From contig NZ_JRMX01000015.1 in the NCBI RefSeq assembly GCF_000758825.1, forward strand, positions 124,001-188,000: 64,000 bases of DNA, given 5' to 3'. This DNA comes from Arcanobacterium sp. S3PF19 (lineage in GTDB: Bacteria > Actinomycetota > Actinomycetes > Actinomycetales > Actinomycetaceae). The notes under the pieces are model-generated. The model searched no databases. It was given only the letters and a program-made list of their open reading frames with translations, and was not told the origin of the DNA. The position numbers and the translations under genes are program-made. This document shows, one piece after another, positions 10,167-18,698 of this stretch (its first letter is position 1; the number at the start of each line of letters is the position of its first letter).

Positions 10167-10199
10167 AAAAATGCGGCGGCATGCCGGGCATGCCGCCGC
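10167..10199 (-). terminator. intrinsic terminator after hemQ
   Basis: On the minus strand a GCGGCGGCATGCC / GGCATGCCGCCGC hairpin is followed by ATTTTT. It ends the hemA-hemH-hemQ transcript before the ileS promoter. Confidence 0.88.
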
Positions 10200-10219
10200 A
10201 CAGACAGGGTTTTTCCGCC

Positions 10220-10963
10220 TCACATCACCGGCTGGCGTTTCACCCATTCTTCCAGTTCAACGCGCGGACCGGTAAAGAAAGGCGTATCCTCGCGCACAAA
10301 CAGACGCGCTTCGGCGTCACGCTGTTTGCGCAGCACGCTCATAATCCGGTCCAGGGAATCGGCCTCCAGGGCAATCGTCCATTCGTAATCCCCCAGGGCA
10401 AATGCCGCCAGCGTGGATACCTGCACATCCATGTGGTCGCGTCCGTTCAGCCCGTGTTCTTTCAGAATCGCGCTGCGCCGCGCCTTGGGCAGATAATACC
10501 AGTCCCAGCTGCGCACAAACGGATATACCGCGCAGTAGGGGCGCGGGGCAATTCCCCCGAAACAGGCAGGCAGATGCCGGGGATTAAATTCCGCGGGTTT
10601 GTGTGCCGCCATTGCCGACCAGACCGGTTCGAGGCACTGACCCAGATCCGATTTTACCAACGCATGGTAGGCAGCCTGCAGCTTATCCGCGCTGTCGCTC
10701 AGCGCCCACAGCATCAGATCCGCGTCCGCGCGGAAACCGCCCACATCATACCAGCCGCGGATCTCCACTCCTGCCGATTCCACGGCTTTCTGTGCCGCCT
10801 GCGCCAATTGTGCGAGACCGTCGGGCTTCGGCGGCATTGCCAGACGGAACACCGTCTGAAGCGAAAAATTATCCCGTGCGTTTACCTCATCCGGGTCAAT
10901 TCCCGTTTTGTCGCGCGGATCGGGAATGTATCTGCCGTGTCCGTGCTGCTGTACGTCGTCCAT
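10220..10963 (-). CDS. hemQ: coproheme decarboxylase HemQ (ChdC)
   Basis: This is a 247-aa chlorite-dismutase-family protein. The hallmark YPFVRSWDWYYLP lies at 147-159; Y147 matches the catalytic tyrosine that becomes a radical in ChdC enzymes, and H170 in LKEHGLNGRDHM fits the proximal heme ligand. HemQ removes two propionate carboxyls from coproheme to give heme b, the last step of the coproporphyrin-dependent route of Gram-positives. The gene is the third of hemA-hemH-hemQ, starting 14 nt after hemH with an AAAGGCG ribosome site, and ends in a strong terminator. The residue assignments are by motif position, not alignment. Confidence 0.95.
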   Translation of the reverse strand: MDDVQQHGHGRYIPDPRDKTGIDPDEVNARDNFSLQTVFRLAMPPKPDGLAQLAQAAQKAVESAGVEIRGWYDVGGFRADADLMLWALSDSADKLQAAYHALVKSDLGQCLEPVWSAMAAHKPAEFNPRHLPACFGGIAPRPYCAVYPFVRSWDWYYLPKARRSAILKEHGLNGRDHMDVQVSTLAAFALGDYEWTIALEADSLDRIMSVLRKQRDAEARLFVREDTPFFTGPRVELEEWVKRQPVM

Positions 10964-10977
10964 GATGTATCGCCTTT

Positions 10978-12024
10978 CTAACCGTTAATTTTTTTTCCTG
11001 TGAAAACCGTGGGCAAAAACGTGTAATTTTTCTGCGGCACGCAGCACTGCGCGCCGCATTCGGCATCCCACACCTGCGCAAGGCAGTGTTTCGCATTTCC
11101 CCGCACCAAATCCGCCAAACCGCGGACAAATGCCGGATGCGTGCCCAGTGTGGGAATTCTCAGATAATCGAGTTTCAGTTCCCGGGCCGTCTGCGCCGCT
11201 TCCGTGTCCAGATCGTAAACCACTTCCATATGATCGGTGATGAAACCGATCGGAAACACCGCCACGGATTTTACCCCGTCTGCGGCAAGGGCACGCAGAC
11301 GGTCGTTAATATCGGGTTCCAGCCAGCGCTGGCGCGGACTGCCGGAGCGCGAGCAGTACGCCAGATCAAGACGGATTTCCCGCCCCAGATTCCGGCTTAC
11401 TTCCCTGCACAGCAGAGAACCGAAAAGTTCGTGCTGACGGCGGTAGGAAGGTTTCGTTTCGCAGGCCGAATTTTCCTCCATCGTCAGCGGAATGGAATGC
11501 GTGACGCACACCAGATGCGTTTCCCCGCGCCCGCGCAGCGCACGGGTTACGGTGTCCGCGGCCGCGTCCAGCATTCCCTGAAGCGTATAATACGTCTCTA
11601 TTTTTCGCAGCCTGAATTTGGATGCCGTTTCAACCTGCGACAATGCCGCCGCGATATCCTCTCTGTACTGTCTGCATCCCGAATAGGAAGCATATGCGGA
11701 GGTAAACAGACACGCCACCCGGTACAGTCCGCGGCGGGCCAGGTCTTCGAGCGCGTCGGTAAAATACGGCGTCCAGTTCCGGTTGCCCACGGTAACCGGA
11801 ATTCCCAACTCCGCCTCCAGGGCGGCCCGCAGTTCCTCATTGCGTTCGTTGATCGGGCTTGCTCCCCCAAACAGGGCATAATGTTTGCTCACGGCAATCA
11901 GCCGCTCGTCCGGAATACCCCTGCCGCGCGTGGCATTGCGCATGAAGGGCAGCACTTCGTCCATCGCGCGCGGCCCGCCGTAACTGCACAGCAGGACCGC
12001 ATCCGTCTTTTCCCGGAAATCCAT
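10978..12024 (-). CDS. hemH: coproporphyrin ferrochelatase (HemH/CpfC)
   Basis: The ATG at 12024 overlaps the hemA TGA by one base (TGATG) and has GGGAG 6 nt upstream; an earlier in-frame ATG at 12057 would add 11 residues inside hemA and is less likely. The product is 348 aa. Family features include LLCSYGGP near the N terminus, HYALFGGASPINERN, the FTSAYASYSGCRQY segment, CVTHSIP and the IGFITDHMEVVYDLD metal/porphyrin site. It inserts Fe2+ into coproporphyrin III. Because hemQ follows directly, the coproporphyrin rather than the protoporphyrin substrate is inferred. It ends 14 nt before hemQ. Confidence 0.94.
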   Translation of the reverse strand: MDFREKTDAVLLCSYGGPRAMDEVLPFMRNATRGRGIPDERLIAVSKHYALFGGASPINERNEELRAALEAELGIPVTVGNRNWTPYFTDALEDLARRGLYRVACLFTSAYASYSGCRQYREDIAAALSQVETASKFRLRKIETYYTLQGMLDAAADTVTRALRGRGETHLVCVTHSIPLTMEENSACETKPSYRRQHELFGSLLCREVSRNLGREIRLDLAYCSRSGSPRQRWLEPDINDRLRALAADGVKSVAVFPIGFITDHMEVVYDLDTEAAQTARELKLDYLRIPTLGTHPAFVRGLADLVRGNAKHCLAQVWDAECGAQCCVPQKNYTFLPTVFTGKKING

Positions 12025-13319
12025 CAGCTCTCCCGTATCCGCCGGTCGGGCACGCATCCGTTTTCAGCTGCCGCGGAAGACAGCTCCACTCCGAATACGG
12101 CGTGCAGGGCCTGCAGATACTCCCACTGCTCACCGGCTACCGCCGCTTTTCGCACACCCACGGAGGGAATATGCGCAACCCTGTTGGCAAAATGGCGCAA
12201 AGCATACTCCAGGTCGGCTTTCGTATAGGTGTCTTTGCACGGGATCCGCTCTATTTCTTCGGCGCACATTCCGCCGATAAAGGAACGCAGCGCCACAACT
12301 GCGGAGTCGGCCCTGCATGCGGTGAGTTTCCGTTCCAGATCCGCCACACCGCGGGAGATAATCTCCTTTGCCGCCTCAAGGTGTTTCACGGCCACTTCCG
12401 GAACGGATTCTTTTACCGTTTCCAAATCTATCAGCTTTATAAAAGGCAGGCTGCGCGCCGTTTTCTCCACGTCTCTCTGCAATGCCAGGTCCAGAATGGG
12501 AAGAACCGAGGTGCGGCGGTCTCCGATATCCGCAAGCTGCCCATAGGTGAGAACCGGCGCATTCAGTCCGCGGCAGGAAATCACCAAATCACAGCTTTGC
12601 AGCATTTGGGGCAGATCGGCATCCGAAACCGCCTGCACGTTATGGGAGCGCGCAAAGAGCTGCGCCCGGCCCGATTTGGAATACACCGCAATCCGCTCTA
12701 TCTGCCGCGCCCGCAGTGCTGCCACGCCGGCTCCCGCATATGCGCCTGTGCCCAGCAGAAGCACCGATACCCGGGCGGGATCGTTTTCCCAGACGTCACG
12801 GCACAGATGCAGTGCCTGGGCAACCACCGACCTTCCGGCACTGGCCAGGCCCGTATTGCGCGCCACCTGCCTTGAAGTATGGAGCGCCGCCTCCGTTATC
12901 CGGTTCAGGGCGGCACTCGAGGTATGGGCATTGATCGCGCGCAGATGCGCCCTGCGCAGCTGACCGGTGATTTCCCTTTCCCCGACCACCATCGAGTCCA
13001 GTCCGCACGCCACCCGGAAAATGTGGGTAATTGCCTCTGTTCCGGAAGCGAACAGCGGCTGCGGCGCGCCCGGGGACGTGCCCTGCGCCGCGGAGGGCGG
13101 AAAGAATGTGCCGCACAGCAGCTCCCGAATCTGTTTTTCCGCGCCGGCGCCCACTTCAAGATACACATCCACCCGGTTGCACGTAGACAGAGTGAGAAAT
13201 CCGCGCACCTCCGGCTGGATTTCCAGCATCTCTTCCACCCGGGGCAGACGCGCCGCGGCACAGGCCACATCTTCGAGACAGTGGGTTGTGTGATGAACGG
13301 AAGCACTGAGAATAGTCAC
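12024..13319 (-). CDS. hemA: glutamyl-tRNA reductase
   Basis: The product is 431 aa. The catalytic cysteine is C47 in TLSTCNRVDVYLEV, where the thioester with glutamate forms. GLDSMVVGEREITGQLRRA (about 110-128) is the tRNA/active-site segment, and an NADPH-binding Rossmann fold starts at VLLLGTGAYAG (about 190). A C-terminal dimerisation helix region follows. It makes glutamate-1-semialdehyde from Glu-tRNA, the committed step of tetrapyrrole synthesis. The start is GTG at 13319, the first gene of a leftward operon that faces hemE across an 86-bp gap. About 20 residues are inserted around 95-105 (SAAQGTSPGAPQP), a linker absent from many HemA proteins. Confidence 0.96.
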   Translation of the reverse strand: MTILSASVHHTTHCLEDVACAAARLPRVEEMLEIQPEVRGFLTLSTCNRVDVYLEVGAGAEKQIRELLCGTFFPPSAAQGTSPGAPQPLFASGTEAITHIFRVACGLDSMVVGEREITGQLRRAHLRAINAHTSSAALNRITEAALHTSRQVARNTGLASAGRSVVAQALHLCRDVWENDPARVSVLLLGTGAYAGAGVAALRARQIERIAVYSKSGRAQLFARSHNVQAVSDADLPQMLQSCDLVISCRGLNAPVLTYGQLADIGDRRTSVLPILDLALQRDVEKTARSLPFIKLIDLETVKESVPEVAVKHLEAAKEIISRGVADLERKLTACRADSAVVALRSFIGGMCAEEIERIPCKDTYTKADLEYALRHFANRVAHIPSVGVRKAAVAGEQWEYLQALHAVFGVELSSAAAENGCVPDRRIRES

Positions 13320-13405
13320 GCTAACTATTCAAGCAGATTCCCGGGCGGATTCCCAATTTTGGGCAACACCCGAAAAGTATCCGTCGGCGGAAAAAGTATG
13401 CAACA
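13320..13405. promoter_or_regulatory. divergent hemA/hemE control region with tandem repeats
   Basis: This 86-bp gap must hold both heme-operon promoters. The near-repeats CCGAAAAGTAT (13370-13380) and CGGAAAAAGTAT (13388-13399) end 19 nt apart, directly before hemE. No clear -35/-10 pair can be assigned, and hemE has no obvious ribosome site. Confidence 0.4.
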
Positions 13406-14467
13406 ATGAATCCGATGTCTTGTTTTATTTCTGCCCTAAAAGGTTCGCGTTCTGCGGTTACGCCGGTCTGGTTTATGCGCCAGGCGGGCCGTTCCCTGCC
13501 GGAATACCGAAAAATACGCGGTAATATGCCCATGCTGGAAGCCTGCCTTACCCCGGAGCTGGCGGGGGAAATCACGGCTCAGCCGGTACGCCGCCACGGG
13601 GTGGACGCCGCCGTGTTTTTTAGCGACATCGTAGTCCCGATACGTCTGGCTGACGTGGATATCACAATCACTCCCGGAGTCGGTCCGACCCTTCCGCACG
13701 GATACGACACCCCGCAGGCGGTGGAGGAACTCATTTCCCGGCAAATCACGGACACCGACCCCGTCACGCAGGGAGTGCGCTGCGCGGCCGAAAAGGTTTC
13801 CGTCCCGGTTCTGGCTTTCGCGGGAGCGCCTTTCACGCTTGCCGCCTATCTGATCGAGGGACGTCCCACGAGAGACCATCTCGGAGCGCGTATTCTCATG
13901 CACGCCGACCCCAAACTTTTTTCCCGGCTGCTGAACTGGTGTGCCGAAATGTCAATCGCTTTTATCCGCGCACAGGTAAAGGGCGGCGCAAAGGCATACC
14001 AGCTCTTCGATTCCTGGGCCGGAGTGCTCAGCGCGGAAGACTACCGCAGACACTGCCTGCCCGCCACGCAAAAAATTCTGTGCACAGACTTCTCCGTGCC
14101 TTCCATTCATTTCGGCGTGGGAACGCAGCATCTTCTCCCGGCGATGGCACAAAACGCCGACTGCCTCGGCATCGATTTCAAAACGCCCCTTTCGCAGGCG
14201 GTCGCCCTCCTGCGCGAAAAATATGCTTCCCCGGGCGCACAGGAACGGAAAAAACCTGTCGTTGTACAGGGCAACATTGACCCGGCCATGCTCATGTGTC
14301 CGCCCGAAATTCTGCGCCCGCACCTGGATTCCGTTCTCGCCGCGGGCAGAAAAGCAGACGCGCACATTGTAAATCTGGGGCACGGAGTACCAAAAAACAC
14401 CGACCCCGACGTACTGACAAAAATAGTCGAATACGTACATTCCCAAAAAACAGGTGAAAATGACTGA
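13406..14467 (+). CDS. hemE: uroporphyrinogen decarboxylase
   Basis: The product is 353 aa, the family length. The N-terminal signature PVWFMRQAGRSLPEYR (about 21-36) carries the substrate-binding arginines, and the catalytic aspartate is in FFSDIVVP (about 72-79). FAGAPFTLAAYLIEG and the C-terminal LGHGVPKNTDPD are also typical. It decarboxylates uroporphyrinogen III to coproporphyrinogen III. It is first in the rightward hemE-Y-C-D-B-L operon and overlaps the next gene by 8 nt. The ATG at 13406 has no convincing ribosome site; a second ATG three codons later is an alternative. Confidence 0.96.
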   Translation: MNPMSCFISALKGSRSAVTPVWFMRQAGRSLPEYRKIRGNMPMLEACLTPELAGEITAQPVRRHGVDAAVFFSDIVVPIRLADVDITITPGVGPTLPHGYDTPQAVEELISRQITDTDPVTQGVRCAAEKVSVPVLAFAGAPFTLAAYLIEGRPTRDHLGARILMHADPKLFSRLLNWCAEMSIAFIRAQVKGGAKAYQLFDSWAGVLSAEDYRRHCLPATQKILCTDFSVPSIHFGVGTQHLLPAMAQNADCLGIDFKTPLSQAVALLREKYASPGAQERKKPVVVQGNIDPAMLMCPPEILRPHLDSVLAAGRKADAHIVNLGHGVPKNTDPDVLTKIVEYVHSQKTGEND

Positions 14468-15848
14468 CGCAATTATCATAGGCGGCGGAATCGCAGGTCT
14501 TTCGGCCGCATACCGCCTTTCCCTGCGCGGTATACGCTGCCGCGTTCTCGAAGCGCGCTCCCGGCTCGGCGGTCTCGTCGGCGCAGGCAGCGTAGGCGGA
14601 ATAAAAATTGATCTGGGAGCCGAATCATACGCTCTGCGCAACGGGGAAATTTCGCGGCTGTGTTCCGAACTCGGCCTGACCATGAACTGCCCGCAGGGCA
14701 AATCCTGGATTTACCACAGCGGCGGCGCAACACCGATCGCCTACGGAATATGGGGAATCCCTGCCTCCTGGGACGACGGGGCATGGAGCGCGCTGACCGG
14801 CGAAGAATACGCCCGCGCCCGCATGGACGAAAATATGGCCACAGACAGAATCGGACGGATTTCCACACTTGCCGAACTGGTCCGGTGGCGCTGCGGACAG
14901 GCCATGCTGGAAAAAATGGTGGCGCCGATGGTCGGCTCAATCCATTCGGCTTCGCCGGAGAAAATCGGCATCGACGCAATAGCACCCGGTCTGCGGCAGG
15001 CCATAGAGGAAACAGGAAGTCTGATCCGCGGAGTGAAAAAACTGCGGGGCACAGACAAACCGAATCTGGCCCAGCCGGTGGGGGGAATGCATGTGCTGCA
15101 CGAAACACTGGCGGAAAAACTGCGCGGGGCGGGAGAAACGCTCACAACCCGGATGAGCTGCGAAAAAATAATCGCGGAACCGGAAGGGGGATTCACCGTC
15201 ACCGCACGGGAGACGGACGGGAGAAGCGAAGACGCCGACAGGCACACGCCGGGGCACACATTCGGCGCGGAAAAACTTATTCTGGCAACGGGATGGAAGA
15301 GCGCATGCAGACTTCTGCGCGGAGCATTCCCCGAGGCACCTTTGGATATTTCTTTCCCCGCAGACGCATCCCCGGTGGGAGTCACGGTTGTGCTGCGCAG
15401 CCGGGAACTGGACTGTGCACCGCGCGGATCCGGTCTGCTGGTCTCGGCAGATTCGCCGCTGCGTGCCAAAGCACTGACCCACTATTCGGAAAAATGGAAG
15501 TGGTGCGGAAACAGACTGCGTGCCCTGCACGGTCCGCATACACACGCCCTGCGCATATCATACGGCCGCGCCGGCGAGGAAGAGATTCTGCCCGATCTGC
15601 CCTCCGTTTTGCATGATGCATCCGCGCTGCTGCAGTGCACTCTGCGCGAAGATGACGTGATTGATTTCCGCACGGTCCGCTGGGGCAGGTCGCTGCTCTC
15701 CCATACGCCGCAGTATACCGCGGATATCGCACGGCTGATAGAATGGCAGTCCCGGATACCCAATTTTGCGGTTACGGGTGCGTGGATTGCCGGGACCGGC
15801 CTGGGAGCGGTGATTCCGCACGCACTGACGGTGGGAAGTGAACTGTAA
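14460..15848 (+). CDS. hemY: coproporphyrinogen III oxidase (HemY/CgoX, FAD-dependent)
   Basis: The ATG at 14460 is preceded by AGGTG and overlaps the end of hemE, giving 462 aa; a GTG two codons earlier is possible. The N terminus has the dinucleotide-binding GGGIAGLSAAYRL followed by E at the ribose site (LEARSRLGG), as in flavin-dependent PPO/CgoX. The C terminus has GAWIAGTGLGAVIPHA, the second FAD motif. In organisms with HemQ this enzyme oxidises coproporphyrinogen III to coproporphyrin III with O2. Its place between hemE and hemC, and hemQ on the other arm, support that substrate. An insertion of charged residues near 260-270 is unremarkable. Confidence 0.93.
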   Translation: MTDAIIIGGGIAGLSAAYRLSLRGIRCRVLEARSRLGGLVGAGSVGGIKIDLGAESYALRNGEISRLCSELGLTMNCPQGKSWIYHSGGATPIAYGIWGIPASWDDGAWSALTGEEYARARMDENMATDRIGRISTLAELVRWRCGQAMLEKMVAPMVGSIHSASPEKIGIDAIAPGLRQAIEETGSLIRGVKKLRGTDKPNLAQPVGGMHVLHETLAEKLRGAGETLTTRMSCEKIIAEPEGGFTVTARETDGRSEDADRHTPGHTFGAEKLILATGWKSACRLLRGAFPEAPLDISFPADASPVGVTVVLRSRELDCAPRGSGLLVSADSPLRAKALTHYSEKWKWCGNRLRALHGPHTHALRISYGRAGEEEILPDLPSVLHDASALLQCTLREDDVIDFRTVRWGRSLLSHTPQYTADIARLIEWQSRIPNFAVTGAWIAGTGLGAVIPHALTVGSEL

Positions 15849-16909
15849 TGACACAGACTGTAAGAATCGGAACACGGCGCTCGGAGCTTGCCCTGGCGCA
15901 GGCGCGGCAGGTGGCCGCGGCTCTGGCCCGGCTGGGCGTGCGCAGCACAACGGTTGCGGTTACGTCTGCCGGGGATACTGCCCGCGAACCGCTTTCCAAA
16001 CTGGGCACAGTGGGAGTATTTGCCGCCCGTCTGCGCACGGCGCTGCTGGAAAACGAATGCGACATTGCCGTGCACAGTTTCAAAGATCTCCCCACGCAAA
16101 AAATCCCGGGGTTGGAAACCGCCGCCGTGCCAAAACGGGAAACGGCCGCAGACGTGCTGGTCACAGCTTCGGGAGCGGAACTTGGCGATCTGAGGCAGGG
16201 AGCGAAAATCGGCACCGGTTCCCCGCGGCGCGCAGCGCAGCTCAAACGTCTGCGTCCGGATCTGCGGATTATGGATATCCGCGGCAATATCGGAACGCGC
16301 ATTTCCCGTGTGCGCGGTCTGCATCCGCAGGCGGAAGGGGATCTGGACGCGGTTGTGCTGGCCCACGCGGGACTGATCCGTCTGGGAAGAACCGACATCC
16401 CCTCCCGCATTCTTCCGATCCTTCCCGCACCCGCCCAGGGCGCACTGGCCGTGGAGTGCCGTTCGCAGGACTGCCCCGCGCCGGAAAAAACGCATCCCCT
16501 TTCCCCCCTTGCCCGCGCACTGGAAAATCTCAACGATCCGGAATCAAATTTCAGCGCGTCCGCCGAACGGGCGGTCCTGGCCGGGCTGCAGGCGGGATGC
16601 GCCGCGCCCGTGGGTGCCGTATACGAAAACGGTATTTTGCGGGCAGGCGTGTTCTCCCCGGACGGTTCGTCCGCCCTGGAAGCCGAACTGCCGGCCGCCC
16701 AATACCCGCACGCCGGGGAACTCGGACTGGCTTTGGCCTCACTGCTGCTGGAACGGGGAGCGGAATCCGTCGCACCCCTGCACCTGAACAAAACGCGGCG
16801 CAGCGGCGGCAGCGGCGGCGATATTTCGCCTTTCGCCGGCAGCGCACTGTGGAGAGAGGAAAAACAGGATCCCACGGCCGCCGCAAACGATATTTCGGCA
16901 AAGTGGTGA
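15848..16909 (+). CDS. hemC: hydroxymethylbilane synthase (porphobilinogen deaminase)
   Basis: The start ATG shares a base with the hemY stop (TAATG). The product is 353 aa, about 40 longer than E. coli HemC because of a C-terminal tail rich in Gly/Ser. The N terminus RIGTRRSELALAQARQV and HSFKDLPT, plus the basic patch GTGSPRRAAQLKRLRPDL, are diagnostic. The dipyrromethane cofactor cysteine is C251 in LQAGCAAPVGA. It polymerises four porphobilinogens into hydroxymethylbilane. The next gene, hemD, starts 5 nt after its stop. Confidence 0.96.
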   Translation: MTQTVRIGTRRSELALAQARQVAAALARLGVRSTTVAVTSAGDTAREPLSKLGTVGVFAARLRTALLENECDIAVHSFKDLPTQKIPGLETAAVPKRETAADVLVTASGAELGDLRQGAKIGTGSPRRAAQLKRLRPDLRIMDIRGNIGTRISRVRGLHPQAEGDLDAVVLAHAGLIRLGRTDIPSRILPILPAPAQGALAVECRSQDCPAPEKTHPLSPLARALENLNDPESNFSASAERAVLAGLQAGCAAPVGAVYENGILRAGVFSPDGSSALEAELPAAQYPHAGELGLALASLLLERGAESVAPLHLNKTRRSGGSGGDISPFAGSALWREEKQDPTAAANDISAKW

Positions 16910-16913
16910 AAAA

Positions 16914-17618
16914 ATGCAGACCGTAGTCACCCAGCAGGAGGGCAGCCTCAGCCGCGGGCTGGAAAAACTGGGCATAAAAGTCACTGCCGCCCCTCTCCTG
17001 ACTTTTCAGGGGCTTGCGTACAGTTTTCCGCCGCGGGCACCGGAAGCGCTGGCCGTCACTTCCCGCCGCACGCTCACTTTTCTCGGCTGTAACGGAAGGC
17101 AGCAGCTCATACGCTACAGCCAAAACGGCACGCTCTTTTTTGCCGTCGGCAGAAAAACAGAAAACGGGCTGGGTGAAATCGGGATCGGAACCCACATTCC
17201 CGCCGCACCCAACGCACAGTCCCTCAGCGAATCGGTTGCGCATCTGTTTCCGCGCCCCGCTGACCGGCGCGGAATTTTCTGGTGGCTTCCGGGATCGGAA
17301 AAAGCGCACAAAACACTGCTTTACGCATTAACCGAACTGGAATTTCCCGCCCGGGCCACGCCGGTCTACACTCCCCGGCCCGTAGCCGCGCTCCCCTGCG
17401 CCTACCGCAATGCCGAGTGCGTAATTGTTACTTCGGGCTCCGCCGGACGTGCCCTTGCCGGGTTCCTAAATTCGGAGTTTCGCGCACCGGGCGTTATTGC
17501 CCTCGGTGCCCAGACCGCCCGGGACTGCACGGACGCCGGACTGCACGTTGCCGCCCTGGCAGACACACCCGATGCCGCGGGAATAGCCCGCGCCCTGCGC
17601 TCTTTAAGCCAAAACTGA
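16914..17618 (+). CDS. hemD: uroporphyrinogen-III synthase
   Basis: At 234 aa this is a diverged HemD, a family with low sequence conservation. Two alternating lobes can be seen, with the C-terminal lobe containing WWLPGSEKAHKTL, VIVTSGSAGRAL and VIALGAQTARDCTDAGL, the pattern usual before the family's end. It closes hydroxymethylbilane into uroporphyrinogen III with ring-D inversion. The call draws strongly on its place directly after hemC and before hemB. Translation is likely coupled to hemC. Confidence 0.88.
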   Translation: MQTVVTQQEGSLSRGLEKLGIKVTAAPLLTFQGLAYSFPPRAPEALAVTSRRTLTFLGCNGRQQLIRYSQNGTLFFAVGRKTENGLGEIGIGTHIPAAPNAQSLSESVAHLFPRPADRRGIFWWLPGSEKAHKTLLYALTELEFPARATPVYTPRPVAALPCAYRNAECVIVTSGSAGRALAGFLNSEFRAPGVIALGAQTARDCTDAGLHVAALADTPDAAGIARALRSLSQN

Positions 17619-17637
17619 AAGGAAGCCAAAGATTATT

Positions 17638-18654
17638 ATGAATACGGAAAACACACATGAATCCCGGCCGGCGCGGCGCCTTCCGATACGCCCCCGGCGT
17701 CTTCGGACCACCGCCGCAATGCGCTCGCTGGTTGCGGAAACCACCGTCAGCGCAAAACATCTTATTCTGCCCGCGTTTGTCCGCAGCGGTCAGAACGGAC
17801 CGCAGGAAATAGGCACACTTCCCGGACAGTACCGGCACAGCCTGGATTCCGTGCGCCGCCTGGCCGCCCAATGCGCGGAAGCAGGAATCGGGGGAATCGA
17901 TCTGTTTGGCATTCCGCTGCCCGAAGAGAAAGATGCCTGCGGCTCGCCTGCCCGCGACCCGCAGGGAATCCTGAACCGGGCGATTGCGGCGGTACGCGAA
18001 GAAGTCGGCGACGCTCTCGTGGTCTGCGCCGATACATGTCTGGATGAGTTTACCGACCACGGCCACTGCGGGGTAACGGACGAAAACGGTGTAGTCGACA
18101 ACGACAAAACGGTCGCGCTTTACGCCGAAATGGCGGTATCGCAGGCACAGGCGGGAGCGCATATGGTCAGTCCCTCGGGAATGATGGACGGACAGGTGGC
18201 GGCAATCCGCGAAGCGCTGGACGAAAACGGGTTTACCGATGTATCCGTCATGGCATACTCGGCGAAATATGCCTCCGCTTTTTTCGGCCCTTTCCGCGAG
18301 GCGGTGGACTGCTGCCTGAAAGGCGACCGGAAAACGTATCAGCAGGATCCGGCAAACAGGCGGGAGGGAATCCGCGAAGCACTTCTCGACATCGCCGAGG
18401 GCGCGGATATCGTGATGGTCAAGCCCGCCTCGCATTATCTGGATGTAGTTTGCGAACTTGCCGGGCAAAGCCCGATTTCCGTAGCCGCGTATCAGGTGAG
18501 CGGAGAATACTCGATGGTTGAGGCAGCCGCGCAGCGGGGCTGGATCGACCGCGAACGGGCAGTCAGAGAATCGCTGACTGCCATTACCCGCGCCGGAGCG
18601 GATATTATTTTAACGTACTGGGCTTTGGAGTACGCGCAGACGATGCAGGCGTAA
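17638..18654 (+). CDS. hemB: delta-aminolevulinic acid dehydratase (porphobilinogen synthase)
   Basis: The product is 338 aa. RPRRLRTTAAMRSLVAET begins the folded part after about 15 basic residues. The metal-ligand segment CADTCLDEFTDHGHCG keeps three cysteines, the Zn-type pattern. The two active-site lysines are K210 (YSAKYASAFFGPFR) and K262 (VMVKPASHYLD), the latter forming the Schiff base. It condenses two aminolevulinates to porphobilinogen. AAAGGA lies about 14 nt upstream of the ATG, somewhat far. It sits 20 nt after hemD and 44 nt before hemL. Confidence 0.96.
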   Translation: MNTENTHESRPARRLPIRPRRLRTTAAMRSLVAETTVSAKHLILPAFVRSGQNGPQEIGTLPGQYRHSLDSVRRLAAQCAEAGIGGIDLFGIPLPEEKDACGSPARDPQGILNRAIAAVREEVGDALVVCADTCLDEFTDHGHCGVTDENGVVDNDKTVALYAEMAVSQAQAGAHMVSPSGMMDGQVAAIREALDENGFTDVSVMAYSAKYASAFFGPFREAVDCCLKGDRKTYQQDPANRREGIREALLDIAEGADIVMVKPASHYLDVVCELAGQSPISVAAYQVSGEYSMVEAAAQRGWIDRERAVRESLTAITRAGADIILTYWALEYAQTMQA

Positions 18655-18698
18655 CTGCCTCTGCGCACAATACAGCAACCGAAACAAAAGGAGCAGTT

